Of a stretch of 64,000 nucleotides of DNA, positions 45,801 through 54,004 are shown in pieces; position 1 is the stretch's first letter; every line of letters starts with the position of its first letter. The stretch is from NCBI GenBank assembly GCA_947178145.1, contig CAMWXE010000005.1, positions 36,971 through 100,970 of the forward strand, read 5' to 3'. Below the pieces are notes generated by a model. It worked only from the letters and a program-made list of their open reading frames with translations. It was not told the origin of the DNA and made no database searches. The stretch is from an uncultured Lachnospiraceae bacterium. GTDB lineage: Bacteria > Bacillota > Clostridia > Lachnospirales > Lachnospiraceae. The position numbers and the translations under genes are program-made.

Positions 45801-46421
45801 GCCATGAGGGATCTTGAAATCAGGGGGGCCGGAAACCTTCTGGGGGAGCGTCAGCATGGACATATGGAGGCAGTCGGCTATGACCTTTACTGTAAGATGC
45901 TCAACGAAGCCGTCAAGACATTGAAAGGAAGCAAAAAAGCGGACGCAGATTTTGGCACCTATGTCGATATGGATGTCGATGCTTTTATTCCGCCGGAGTA
46001 TATTGTGAACGAAGTTCAGAAGCTTGATATTTACAAGCGCATTGCAAGTCTTGAGAATGAGGCGGAGTGCGATGACATGAGAAAAGAGCTGAAAGACCGC
46101 TTCGGGAATGTGCCCAAATCAGTTGAAAATCTGATACAGATATCCCTGATCCGAGTGACTGCGCACAAGCGCTATGTGACAGAGATTAAGGGAAAAATAG
46201 GGAAGGTCACATTTTTCATGGAGCCATATGCGCCCGTTCATGTCGAGCGTCTTCCCGATCTGATGGCAAAGTACAAAGGTGTTTTGGAATTTTCTGCAAA
46301 AGGAACACCAAATTTTGTGCTAAAATATAAAAAGTATGGTTTAATAGAGAAAGAGGCAGAGCTCATGATGACACATACAGGCAAATTGCTGGCCGATATG
46401 GCAGTGCTGTATGATAACTGA
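42885..46421 (+). CDS. mfd: Transcription-repair coupling factor Mfd
   Basis: A full-length 1178-residue SF2 translocase that removes stalled RNA polymerase and recruits UvrA. The order is the UvrB-homology N-terminus (about 1-340), the RNA-polymerase-interaction domain (CarD-like, about 500-570), the helicase domains with GDVGYGKTEIA and DEEQRFG, and the C-terminal autoinhibitory domain. It uses a GTG start supported by GGAGG upstream and by N-terminal similarity. Confidence 0.96.
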   Translation: MNTLLAPLRELGEYEGITKALEKKGGMASVSGCVDSQKLHMVFGTDQDYDVKLIVTYSDIRARELLEDCRLYCRESYFYPAKDLIFYQADVHGNQLVKERIEVQRRLLEGTPVTIVTTFAALMAHQIPLSVLEDNIICIGRDSIVEEQALARRLVAMGYEKNYQVEAPGQFSIRGGIVDIFDLTSENPVRIELWGDEIESIRTFDVLSQRSVEENVTQVSIYPAAELILSQSVLAKGFHKIEQDCRAQAQHFREQTKPEEAHRLETAVKDLQEQVTQFQSLVNLDSYINYFYEDTMSFTDFFKNRRCCIYLDEPLRIDEHARAVELEFRESMASRVEKGYILPRQMDVLFSVQETMAKLEDERILALSTMEFKGFGIKFANRFSVNTRNISSYNNSFAELVKDLNNFKKQGYRVLLLSASATRAKRLATDLMDEGLLAFYSEDPDRILQPGEIMTYHGSVLKGFEYPLLKFVVISETDIFGRQQRRKKKKAYEGQKIQNFSDLKVGDYVVHENHGLGVYKGIEKVEVDKVVKDYIKIEYRDGGNLYVLATGLDVIQKYASSDAAKKPKLNKLGTQEWVKTKSRVKTAVNEIAKDLVELYAARQQRQGFVFSKDTVWQQEFEEMFPFEETGDQLLAIEATKSDMESPRIMDRLICGDVGYGKTEIAIRAAFKAVQDGKQVAYLVPTTILAQQHYNTFLQRMKDFPVCVEMLSRFRTAGEMKKTIEGLKKGLVDIVIGTHRLLSADVQYKDLGLLIVDEEQRFGVRHKEKIKQVKEDVDVLTLTATPIPRTLHMSLVGIRDMSVLEEAPGERQPIQTYVMEYNEEMVREAIVRELSRQGQVYYVYNRISNIEEITSQVARLVPEAVVAFAHGQMKEHELEKIMFQFIGGEIDVLVATTIIETGLDISNVNTMIIHDSDAMGLSQLYQLRGRVGRSNRTSYAFLMYKKDKMLKEVAEKRLQAIREFTDLGSGFKIAMRDLEIRGAGNLLGERQHGHMEAVGYDLYCKMLNEAVKTLKGSKKADADFGTYVDMDVDAFIPPEYIVNEVQKLDIYKRIASLENEAECDDMRKELKDRFGNVPKSVENLIQISLIRVTAHKRYVTEIKGKIGKVTFFMEPYAPVHVERLPDLMAKYKGVLEFSAKGTPNFVLKYKKYGLIEKEAELMMTHTGKLLADMAVLYDN

Positions 46422-46464
46422 TTCTGCCCGATTGGCGTGTGAGAATAATAAAGGAGGACTATTT

Positions 46465-47601
46465 ATGGAGTACAGGAAAATGGAAAATCTGGGAATCAGC
46501 ACATCACTGCTGGGATTTGGCTGCATGCGGTTCCCGACGAACGCAGATGGAAGCATCAATGAGGCGGAAGCGCTTGCGATGATCGACAGGGCGTATCATG
46601 CAGGGGTTACATATTTTGATACGGCGTATCCATATCATGAGGGCAGGAGTGAGGTGGTCACAGGAAAAGCGCTTGCGCGGTATCCAAGGGATTCGTATTA
46701 TCTGGCGACAAAACTGCCCATATGGAATGTTAGGACCATCGCCGATGCGGAGCGCATTTTTCAGGAGCAATTAGACCGTTTACAAAAGGATTATGTTGAT
46801 TTCTACCTGATGCATGCGCTGAATGGTAAGAGCTGGGAGACTGTGAAGGATCTTGATATCCTCGCATTTTGTGAAAAGCTTCGCGCGGCCGGAAAAATAA
46901 AATATCTTGGCTTTTCGTTCCATGATGACTATGAGGTGTTTGAGGAGATCCTCACTTCATATAAGTGGGATTTCTGCCAGATTCAGCTGAACTATATGGA
47001 CAAAGACACACAGGCGACGTTGAACGGTGTGGAGCTCGCCAAAAAGCTTGGCATTCCCATGGTAATCATGGAGCCTGTCAAGGGCGGACTGCTCGCAAAG
47101 CTTCCGTCGGAGGGAATCGAAGAGCTGTTCAGGAAAGCGCGCCCGGAGGCGTCTGCGTCCTCGTGGGCCCTGCGCTATGTCGGAAGCTTTGACAATGTGA
47201 AGGTAGTGCTGAGCGGCATGTCGACAATGGAGCAGGTAGAGGATAATCTTTCGACGTTTGAATGCTTTGAGCCGCTGAGTGACACAGAGAGGGCGGTGAT
47301 TGAAAAGGTGGCAGACACGCTGCACAGCAGAGTGCAGAATGGCTGTACAGGCTGCCGTTACTGTATGCCTTGTCCCGCGGGCGTCGACATTCCGCGGTGC
47401 TTTCGCATCTGGAACCAGTACCACATCTATGAGAATGAGGACGAGGCAAGGTGGAGCTGGACAAAAGAGATGGAGGATGCAAAAAAGGCGTCCAACTGTG
47501 TCAGGTGCGGGAAATGTGAACAGGCCTGTCCGCAGCACATTGCGATCCGGGAAGATCTTGCCCGCCTGCAGAAAGAAATGGATGACATAACAGGGCAGTA
47601 A
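46465..47601 (+). CDS. Aldo/keto reductase with C-terminal [4Fe-4S] clusters
   Basis: A 378-residue oxidoreductase. An aldo/keto-reductase barrel (about 1-290, with FDTAYPYHEGRSEVVTGKAL around the catalytic Tyr) is fused to a ferredoxin-like tail. The tail holds cysteines in CTGCRYCMPCPAG and CVRCGKCEQACPQH. Such proteins are common in anaerobes and may couple NAD(P)H and ferredoxin-like electron flow. AAAGGAGG supports the ATG at 46465. Substrate unknown. Confidence 0.92.
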   Translation: MEYRKMENLGISTSLLGFGCMRFPTNADGSINEAEALAMIDRAYHAGVTYFDTAYPYHEGRSEVVTGKALARYPRDSYYLATKLPIWNVRTIADAERIFQEQLDRLQKDYVDFYLMHALNGKSWETVKDLDILAFCEKLRAAGKIKYLGFSFHDDYEVFEEILTSYKWDFCQIQLNYMDKDTQATLNGVELAKKLGIPMVIMEPVKGGLLAKLPSEGIEELFRKARPEASASSWALRYVGSFDNVKVVLSGMSTMEQVEDNLSTFECFEPLSDTERAVIEKVADTLHSRVQNGCTGCRYCMPCPAGVDIPRCFRIWNQYHIYENEDEARWSWTKEMEDAKKASNCVRCGKCEQACPQHIAIREDLARLQKEMDDITGQ

Positions 47602-47620
47602 ACAACAGGGAAAAGATAGC

Positions 47621-47652
47621 GTGACGGGATCGTTTGCAATCGATTCTGTCAC
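47621..47652 (+). terminator. Possible terminator hairpin after the aldo/keto reductase
   Basis: A 12-bp stem with some G-T pairs (GTGACGGGATCG with CGATTCTGTCAC) and an 8-nt loop, with no clear T-tract directly after. Confidence 0.4.
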
Positions 47653-47883
47653 AGGAAAATATTTTGACATAGGATACAAAAGCGGGGGGAAACTGTGTAA
47701 TGTGACAATTTTTCTCCGTTTTTCTCGTTCATTTTTCCGCAAATGCACAACAATTTTCACAAAATTGAAAGAAAATAAAACTAATTGTAGAAATTATTGA
47801 AATAGTATATTATAATAAACTAGAGTTGATTGACATAAAATGTTAACAAATCTAATGTGTGCAGTGTAAAGGTGGGGATTAGA

Positions 47884-48510
47884 ATGAGCGAAGGAAGATA
47901 TAATATTCCAAAACAGTACAAGGTTGACAAAGGGATGCCATTGGATGCATTATTCCAGAAAATTGACAATTTGAAATGCCGCCGTGTCTTTGAGGCTGAG
48001 ATTGAAAGTGTGGAATGGAGCTATCATCTGGTGGACAAAGATGGCGTGAAAGACATGAAAGAGCTTGTCAGAGAGCAGGGACTATCTGTGTTCGAGGTGA
48101 ATCTCAGGAGGAAGATATCACCGGATCTGCTTACAGATGTGTTTGCGGGAGTGCTGCAGAGACCAATCGTTATGGTCTATCTGTGTGAGGGCGAGTTGTC
48201 TATGGGGACGTATATTTCGGTAGGCAGGACGAGCAGGATGTGCTCTACTGATTTTTACCCATATGATGCGGACCGCATGATTGAGGTGCTGGATTTTGAC
48301 ACAGACTATGACAAGACGACACAGCAGATCCATAAGCGAATTTATGCGACGCTTTGTCAGCAGAAACGTATGATTATGATTGAGAAAGCTTTTGAGCGGT
48401 TGAGCAAAGAGAACGAGAGGGAGTCCTTTGCGTATGAGTTCAGCCTTGAGAATCTTGAAAGGATCAGGGCGGATGCAGATTTCGTACAATCGCAGCTCAG
48501 AGTGGTATAA
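47884..48510 (+). CDS. DUF4391-like protein paired with a BrxD-like ATPase
   Basis: A 208-residue protein resembling DUF4391, a domain that I recall beside helicases and restriction-modification or other defence genes. The N-terminus has NIPKQYKVDKGMPLDALFQK, then VFEAEIESVEWSYHL, and a middle block DLLTDVFAGVLQRPIVMVYLCEG; no catalytic motif is recognised. AGGTGGGGATT precedes the ATG at 47884. The gene has its own spacer of about 280 bp upstream, with TATAAT at 47811, and a 100-bp gap to the ATPase gene without a terminator. No helicase or methylase accompanies the pair. Confidence 0.65.
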   Translation: MSEGRYNIPKQYKVDKGMPLDALFQKIDNLKCRRVFEAEIESVEWSYHLVDKDGVKDMKELVREQGLSVFEVNLRRKISPDLLTDVFAGVLQRPIVMVYLCEGELSMGTYISVGRTSRMCSTDFYPYDADRMIEVLDFDTDYDKTTQQIHKRIYATLCQQKRMIMIEKAFERLSKENERESFAYEFSLENLERIRADADFVQSQLRVV

Positions 48511-48610
48511 CAGCGGTAAGAGAATTGGATTTTCCATTTTTTTACATAGAGTGCTGTCGGAACAGGGGGAGTTTTGAGAGCACATAGCAGTAAGGGGAGG
48601 AATGGGTTGT

Positions 48611-49879
48611 ATGGACAACGGGATATCGAAGACAACAGCAGCCATAGTTTTAAATTCCTTAAAAAGCGGAGTCGTCCCAAGGACAGGTCTTGAGTACATT
48701 ACAGTGGGGAGAAGGAGTGAGATTCAAGCACTTTTGCAGGACGTATCCATCATTGAGCAGGGAGGAGCAGCGCTTCGTTTTATAGAGGGAAAATATGGAA
48801 GCGGGAAGACCTTCCTCATGCATGCACTCAGAAATCATGTGATGGAAAAAAACTTTGTCGTGACAGATGTAGAGCTTTCTGTGGACAGGAGATTTGTCGG
48901 CAATAAGGGACAGGGGCTTGCGACATATCGGGAATTGATCAGAAACATGGCGATCCATGCAAGCCCTGATAATGGGGCATTGCAGCTCATTCTTGACAAA
49001 TGGATTGGCACGCTCGAAAATGAAGTGGTACAATTTGAGGGACTTGTACCAGGTCATGAAGTTTTCGATGTCAGAGTCAGCCAGAAGATCTACAAGATTA
49101 CCTCTTCGATGGAGGAGCGGGTAAACGGTTTTGATTTCGGGAAAGTGCTTGCTTCATATTATAAGGGACACCGCAAAGGTGATATGGAGCTGCAGAAAAA
49201 GGCTCTGCGATGGCTCTGTGGGGAGTACAGGACCAGAACAGAGGCAAAGACAGATTTAGGGGTGAATCTGATCATTACGGATGATAACTGGTATGATTTT
49301 ATGAAATTGTTTGCCGACTTTGTGGTAAAGGCAGGCTACGCAGGGCTTTATGTGTGTATCGACGAGCTTGCGACGCTGTATGAGATTCCAAGTCGTGTGG
49401 GCAGGGAGTACAATTATAATAAGTTATTGTCCATCTACAATGACGTGTTACAGGGAAAGGCTTCTTATCTGGGTATCGTTATCAGTGTCACGAAGGAGGC
49501 TATGGAGGATTCCGCGAGGGGAGTGTTCAGCTTTGAGCCATTGCGGTCGCGGCTGGCAGAGTCAAGCTTTACGCAGGACGGCGGCCTCAAAATGAGAGAT
49601 ATGGCAGCTCCTGTGATCAGATTGTCCGTGCTGAATCCGGGCGAGATGTATGTGCTGTTGGAAAAACTTGCAAACATACATGGGATTATGTATGGATATC
49701 AACCAAAGCTCGAGCATGATGATTACATTTATTTCTTGAAGCAGCAGTATGGGAAGAACCTAGAGGGAGAGGAACTTACCATGCGGGACATGATTAAGAA
49801 TTATATCACGCTCCTGAATTTGCTCCAGCAGAATCAGGAAGTGCCAAAGGAGAAGATTCTTTACGCTGTGCATGAATGA
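48611..49879 (+). CDS. BrxD-like P-loop ATPase (DUF2791)
   Basis: A 422-residue ATPase of the DUF2791/BrxC-BrxD family. Walker A is GKYGSGKTF (residues 60-68) and Walker B is YVCIDELATL with Asp251-Glu252. The N-terminal IVLNSLKSGVVPRTGLEYITVGR is typical. Homologues belong to BREX-type-2 phage defence and to TerB-helicase-like clusters, where they handle DNA or regulate effectors. Here it stands only with the DUF4391 gene: pglX, brxC, brxHII and methylases are absent. The ATG at 48611 is preferred to one nine bases upstream because AGGGGAGG then lies at proper distance. Confidence 0.75.
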   Translation: MDNGISKTTAAIVLNSLKSGVVPRTGLEYITVGRRSEIQALLQDVSIIEQGGAALRFIEGKYGSGKTFLMHALRNHVMEKNFVVTDVELSVDRRFVGNKGQGLATYRELIRNMAIHASPDNGALQLILDKWIGTLENEVVQFEGLVPGHEVFDVRVSQKIYKITSSMEERVNGFDFGKVLASYYKGHRKGDMELQKKALRWLCGEYRTRTEAKTDLGVNLIITDDNWYDFMKLFADFVVKAGYAGLYVCIDELATLYEIPSRVGREYNYNKLLSIYNDVLQGKASYLGIVISVTKEAMEDSARGVFSFEPLRSRLAESSFTQDGGLKMRDMAAPVIRLSVLNPGEMYVLLEKLANIHGIMYGYQPKLEHDDYIYFLKQQYGKNLEGEELTMRDMIKNYITLLNLLQQNQEVPKEKILYAVHE

Positions 49880-49945
49880 AATGCAGATGCCGAAAACAGG
49901 CATCGTTTGACACAAGTATAAGGGTTGTTAAAATGAGGATAAAAT

Positions 49946-50593
49946 ATGATTAAGGCAGTAATATTTGACATGGACGGAGTACTCATTGATACGGAAAAGC
50001 ATTACAATGCAGCATGGTGCGAAGCAGCACACATGGCGGGTTTTGAAAAGTTCAAAAGAGAACATGCGCTGATGCTTCGCAGCTGTGACGCACGGCTGGC
50101 CTCAGAGATGATGAGGGACATCTTTGGAGCGGGCTTTGATTATTATGCCATACGAGAGGTTAGACGTCGTCTCGTGGCTGAACGGCTTGAAAAATATGGA
50201 CTGGAGAAAAAGCCTGGTATTGATGAGATACTGGCTTTTTTGCATGAGAGAAACATCAAGGCGGCAGTGGCCACCGCCACACCGATCGAACTCACACTGC
50301 GGCACCTTGAGCGAATCGGTGTGCAGGGTCAGTTTGACAAAATTGTGAGTGCGAAACAGGTGGCGCACGGAAAGCCGGCACCGGACGTCTATCTCTACGC
50401 CTGCGGGCAGATTGGCGAGAACCCGTCGGACTGCATCGCGGTGGAGGATTCACCAAACGGTATCAAATCAGCGTATGCGGCGGGCTGTAAGCCGGTGATG
50501 GTACCGGATTTGACTCAGCCCGACGAGGAGCTCAGGCCGCTGCTGTATGCGGTAGTTGACTCACTTGCGGATATTCCGGCGCTCATTGATTAG
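49946..50593 (+). CDS. HAD-family hydrolase, beta-phosphoglucomutase-like
   Basis: A 215-residue haloacid-dehalogenase-superfamily protein. Motif I is DMDGVLIDTEKH (nucleophile Asp and acid/base Asp two residues on), motif II is VATATP, motif III is the Lys in HGKPAPDVY, and motif IV is EDSPNG. A helical cap follows motif I, as in beta-phosphoglucomutase and related phosphatases. It may process a sugar phosphate; the exact substrate is not given by sequence. A weak hairpin separates it from the ATPase gene. Confidence 0.88.
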   Translation: MIKAVIFDMDGVLIDTEKHYNAAWCEAAHMAGFEKFKREHALMLRSCDARLASEMMRDIFGAGFDYYAIREVRRRLVAERLEKYGLEKKPGIDEILAFLHERNIKAAVATATPIELTLRHLERIGVQGQFDKIVSAKQVAHGKPAPDVYLYACGQIGENPSDCIAVEDSPNGIKSAYAAGCKPVMVPDLTQPDEELRPLLYAVVDSLADIPALID

Positions 50594-51024
50594 GCACTTA
50601 AGAATGAAATCTTGCGCAAAATGCTAAAATATTGGTTATGGGTGGGACGCTTCAAAAAAGTATAAACCGGCACAGTGTCAAAGCTTAAACAGTATCGGTA
50701 AGTCAACACAAAACAAGAATGCTGAGACAATTAAGTTCCTTCATTTGTGATGTAAAGGACATTATGGTTCCCAATGCATAAAAATCCATTATATACAAAT
50801 AATAGCAATACGGTTTATTTGCATTATGAACTTAATAATATATAGGAACCGTAAAAATACTCTGATAACATGACACAGAATAAATTGACATAAGCCGGGT
50901 GGAGGAATGAGGTGATGATATCGATATTCACTGACTGACGACAACGGTCATTATGTGGATTCAGACAGGTCAGGTGATTGGACTATTGCTGGAAGGTTCC
51001 TTGCTAGAAATGGAGGAAATATCG
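50594..51024. other. 431-bp gap before spoVT
   Basis: An AT-rich gap with no convincing gene. GGTTCC near 50767 and GGAACC near 50846 form a loose inverted pair about 80 bp apart, surrounding sequence containing TGCATT-like repeats. I found no clear sigma-G element or riboswitch. In-frame codons before the spoVT GTG extend to 50953 but are not conserved. Confidence 0.4.
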
Positions 51025-51573
51025 GTGAAGGCTACGGGAATAGTGCGTAGGATTGACGATTTAGGACGTGTTGTCATACCAAAAGAAATCAGAAGAACGT
51101 TAAGGATAAGAGAATCGGATCCGCTTGAGATTTTTACGGATCACGAGGGAGCAATTATTCTCAAAAAATACTCGCCTATCGGTGAGCTCGGAAGTTTTGC
51201 AAAACAATATGCGGAAAGTCTCTCGCAGGTGTCGGGGCATCTGGCGCTGATTGCAGACAGGGATCAGATCATAGCAGCTGCGGGCAGCAACAGCAAACAG
51301 GTGCTTGGCAAGTCTGTCAGCAAGGCGTTGGAGGAGAAGATGAACTCGCGGGAGACGGTGTGTACTTCGCGCAGTGACAAGGATTATGTGTCGGTGACCG
51401 AGGATGAATCAGAGGAGTATCAGCATGAAGTGATCATACCAATCATCACGCAGGGCGATGTGATTGGTGCTGTAGTACTTCTGTCGGCCAAGGCAGGGGA
51501 TGAGATGAATGAGGTGGAGATGAAGCTTGCACAGTCTGCTGCGGGATTTCTCGGGAAGCAGATGGAGCAGTAA
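51025..51573 (+). CDS. spoVT: Stage V sporulation protein T (AbrB family)
   Basis: A 182-residue regulator of forespore genes. The N-terminal AbrB swapped-hairpin domain begins with KATGIVRRIDDLGRVVIPKEIRR, matching SpoVT. The C-terminal GAF-like domain (about 55-180) follows. I chose the GTG at 51025 because SpoVT proteins begin MKATG and GGAGG lies eight bases upstream; the upstream extension of 24 residues is rejected. Confidence 0.95.
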   Translation: MKATGIVRRIDDLGRVVIPKEIRRTLRIRESDPLEIFTDHEGAIILKKYSPIGELGSFAKQYAESLSQVSGHLALIADRDQIIAAAGSNSKQVLGKSVSKALEEKMNSRETVCTSRSDKDYVSVTEDESEEYQHEVIIPIITQGDVIGAVVLLSAKAGDEMNEVEMKLAQSAAGFLGKQMEQ

Positions 51574-51634
51574 CCGATTCACTATTTAAATAGGAAATGC
51601 ATATGATAATCATAAAAAGCGAGGAACTCGAAAT

Positions 51635-52201
51635 ATGGATTATTATAGTGCGTTTCCTTTTTATATGGGGTATCAGGGATATGGGCAATGGGCGCAGCCC
51701 GGAATCGTTCCGGAGGACAGGATATTAGAAGACCTTGAATACCTGCAGCAGATGTATCCTACATACGCCAGAAAATATCAGAATGCCATAAGCAGTGTTG
51801 TCGATAAGATGGATTATGAAGGGAGCTTTATCTACGATCAGTATCCCGACAAACTCACGCTTCAGCGCATGGTGGAAAGTGTCATGGCGATTATCAAGAC
51901 AAATGAGGAAGCGATGGGCAATATCAATACAGGTATGCAGCAGGACAATGCGATTCCCGGAAACACTATGGCACTGCAGAGTATGTCAGAGAACACAGCA
52001 CCAAACGTACCAGGGCAGAGTGTCACAGGCAGTAATATGATAGACAAGGCGCTCACAGAACAAGCTCCATGGCGTGAGAAAGAGCCATGGATCAGGGAAC
52101 TTGTCACAGTTTTGATGTGCTACGAGATATTGACGCGCAGAAGAAAAAAGAACAGACAGTGGTTTGGTACGATGTCTTCAAACCGTTATAACCAGTATTA
52201 A
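51635..52201 (+). CDS. Hypothetical protein rich in Tyr, Gln, Met and Asn
   Basis: A 188-residue protein with no recognised family. The N-terminus is aromatic and Gly-rich (MDYYSAFPFYMGYQGYG), reminiscent of spore-coat or spore-surface proteins. Residues about 25-95 are helical and charged, followed by a low-complexity stretch rich in N, Q, M and S and a basic C-terminus. It lies 60 bp after spoVT, and a spore role is a guess from context only. The GAGGAAC near the ATG is a modest ribosome site. Confidence 0.55.
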   Translation: MDYYSAFPFYMGYQGYGQWAQPGIVPEDRILEDLEYLQQMYPTYARKYQNAISSVVDKMDYEGSFIYDQYPDKLTLQRMVESVMAIIKTNEEAMGNINTGMQQDNAIPGNTMALQSMSENTAPNVPGQSVTGSNMIDKALTEQAPWREKEPWIRELVTVLMCYEILTRRRKKNRQWFGTMSSNRYNQY

Positions 52202-52221
52202 TTAAAAAAGTATGAACAGCA

Positions 52222-52251
52222 TTGACTTATCGGTGAATATGAGGTTATAAT
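52222..52251 (+). promoter_or_regulatory. Promoter of the SRP RNA gene
   Basis: TTGACT (52222-52227) and a perfect TATAAT (52246-52251) are 18 bp apart. The predicted transcription start, about 52258, coincides with the first base of the SRP RNA terminal helix. Confidence 0.8.
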
Positions 52252-52257
52252 AATAAC

Positions 52258-52522
52258 ATCGTGCAGCCGGGGCGTTAGCGGTGTCTTGTACCCACAATCC
52301 GCTATAGTGGGGGTGATAAGCGACGGAGGGTCTGCGTTTGTGCAGCTGCCCTCTATAAGTGGCGTTGAAGTTTGGGTCTCGCGCAATATGTGCCGTTGAA
52401 CCGTGTCAGGACAGGAATGTAGCAGCACTAAGACGGATTTCATATGTGCCGTGAGGGTGCCTGGCGGAGTTAACTGTAGAGGTAACGTACATGGGCATAG
52501 GATTCGAAGTCGTTTGCACGAT
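52258..52522 (+). ncRNA. ffs: Signal recognition particle RNA, large type (scRNA)
   Basis: The conserved SRP-RNA hallmark GTGTCAGGACAGGAATGTAG and AGCAGCAC occurs near 52405-52432 (domain IV apical region). An Alu-domain-like 5' part (GGGCGTTAGCGGTG with CTTGTACCC) and the strand GTTTGGGTCT are as in B. subtilis scRNA. The ends pair: ATCGTGCA at 52258 with TGCACGAT ending at 52522. The length of about 265 nt agrees with the large clostridial and bacillar form. Exact ends are estimates. A strong promoter is placed correctly upstream. The RNA binds Ffh and targets proteins to the membrane. Confidence 0.92.
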
Positions 52523-52641
52523 AAAATTGTTTTGGCAGCTATGGACAGACAGTAGTGCATAAACTATAGAAAAATTGGAACACTAACGAAGAAGTAAAAT
52601 AGCACGGAATGTCAGAACAGGATGTGCTAAAGGGAGACATT

Positions 52642-53802
52642 ATGAAAAGAAAAAATGTAAAAAATAAGGGAATTGTGTTATTGCTCGTAATGGCAATGGC
52701 AGCCGCTTCCATGACCGGATGTGGCAATAAGGAAGAATCAAAAGAGCCTACAACAGAGATTAATTTTGCAGATATCACGGGAGGAAATTCGAACAACAGC
52801 AGCGATACGTCGCCGGAAACTCCTGAGACAGCGGAATCTGCTACAGAGCCAGTCGCAGAGGAGGAGACGCGCGAAGGCATGTATCGCAGTGAGATTACAA
52901 ACGAGTGGATTGATGAGAGTTTAAAGAATCAGCGTCCGATTGCAGTTATGGTGGACAATGAGAAGACAGCGCTTCCACATTATGGTCTCACGGAGGCGGA
53001 TGTGGTGTATGAGCTCATGAACAGTACTTTGAATGGCAGAATTACACGTTTTATGGCGATTGTTAAAGATTGGGGAAAGATCGAACAGTTTGGCAGCATT
53101 CGAAGCACGAGATCAACTAACATTATGCTTGCGGCAGAGTGGAATGCAGTGCTCTGTCATGATGGCGGCCCGTTTTATGTAGATGAATGGCTTGCAAAGA
53201 ACTATTCGGCAAATTTCAGCGGTGGTTTTTCCCGTGTAAATAATGGTAAGGCAAGAGAATTTACAGAGTATATCTGTGCGGGTGACCTTGACAAGAAATT
53301 TAGCAGTTCAAAGTACACGACAGAGTACAATGAATACTACCCGGGACAGCACTATTTCTTCTCCAATTCGGAGATTGATTTGTCTACTGTCGGAGATGCG
53401 TTTGACTGTACGGAGATCGAGCTTCCATTTCCGCATAACAGTTCTACGCTTAAGTACAATGAGTCAACAGGTACGTATGACTATTATGAGTATGGTCAGG
53501 CACATACGGATCCGCAGCATGGAAATGCGCAGCTTACGTTTAAGAATCTGCTGATTCAGGATACGACATTTGCGCAGCTTGATGCAGGAGGGTATCTCAT
53601 TTACAATGCGATGGATAACGGACGCGCTGCATATTATATCACAAACGGCAAGGCAATTGAGGTGACGTGGATTAAGTCCAGCGATACAGCTCCAACAATC
53701 TATCTGAACAAGCGGACTGGCGAGCAGATTGAGCTGAACACAGGAAAGACTTATGTGGCACTTGTGCCATCAGACTCCTGGAACGACGTGGTTATCAAAT
53801 AA
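52642..53802 (+). CDS. DUF3048-family lipoprotein (YerB-like)
   Basis: A 386-residue secreted lipoprotein. The signal peptide ends in a lipobox, ASMTGC, with the lipidated Cys at about residue 27. An acidic, T/E-rich linker follows (about 30-75), then the two DUF3048 domains (about 90-385), including NQRPIAVMVDNEKTALPHYGL and FGSIRSTR. B. subtilis YerB is the known relative; its function is unclear. The ATG at 52642 has AAGGGAGAC upstream. No partner genes adjoin. Confidence 0.9.
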   Translation: MKRKNVKNKGIVLLLVMAMAAASMTGCGNKEESKEPTTEINFADITGGNSNNSSDTSPETPETAESATEPVAEEETREGMYRSEITNEWIDESLKNQRPIAVMVDNEKTALPHYGLTEADVVYELMNSTLNGRITRFMAIVKDWGKIEQFGSIRSTRSTNIMLAAEWNAVLCHDGGPFYVDEWLAKNYSANFSGGFSRVNNGKAREFTEYICAGDLDKKFSSSKYTTEYNEYYPGQHYFFSNSEIDLSTVGDAFDCTEIELPFPHNSSTLKYNESTGTYDYYEYGQAHTDPQHGNAQLTFKNLLIQDTTFAQLDAGGYLIYNAMDNGRAAYYITNGKAIEVTWIKSSDTAPTIYLNKRTGEQIELNTGKTYVALVPSDSWNDVVIK

Positions 53803-54004
53803 ATAAAATAAAAAATTGGGGAGGTGTATGCGCAGGCATAGACCTTTCTTATTTTTGGACAGAAAGCACGGAAGAATATTTCGTAAAATTTCGGTATTTT
53901 GACTAAAAACCAGAAACGAAATTTTACGAAATTTACAATAGCTTTTTTCATTATGAAACGATATAATGAACCTATCAATCAATATGGAATGGAGGTTAAC
54001 GGTT

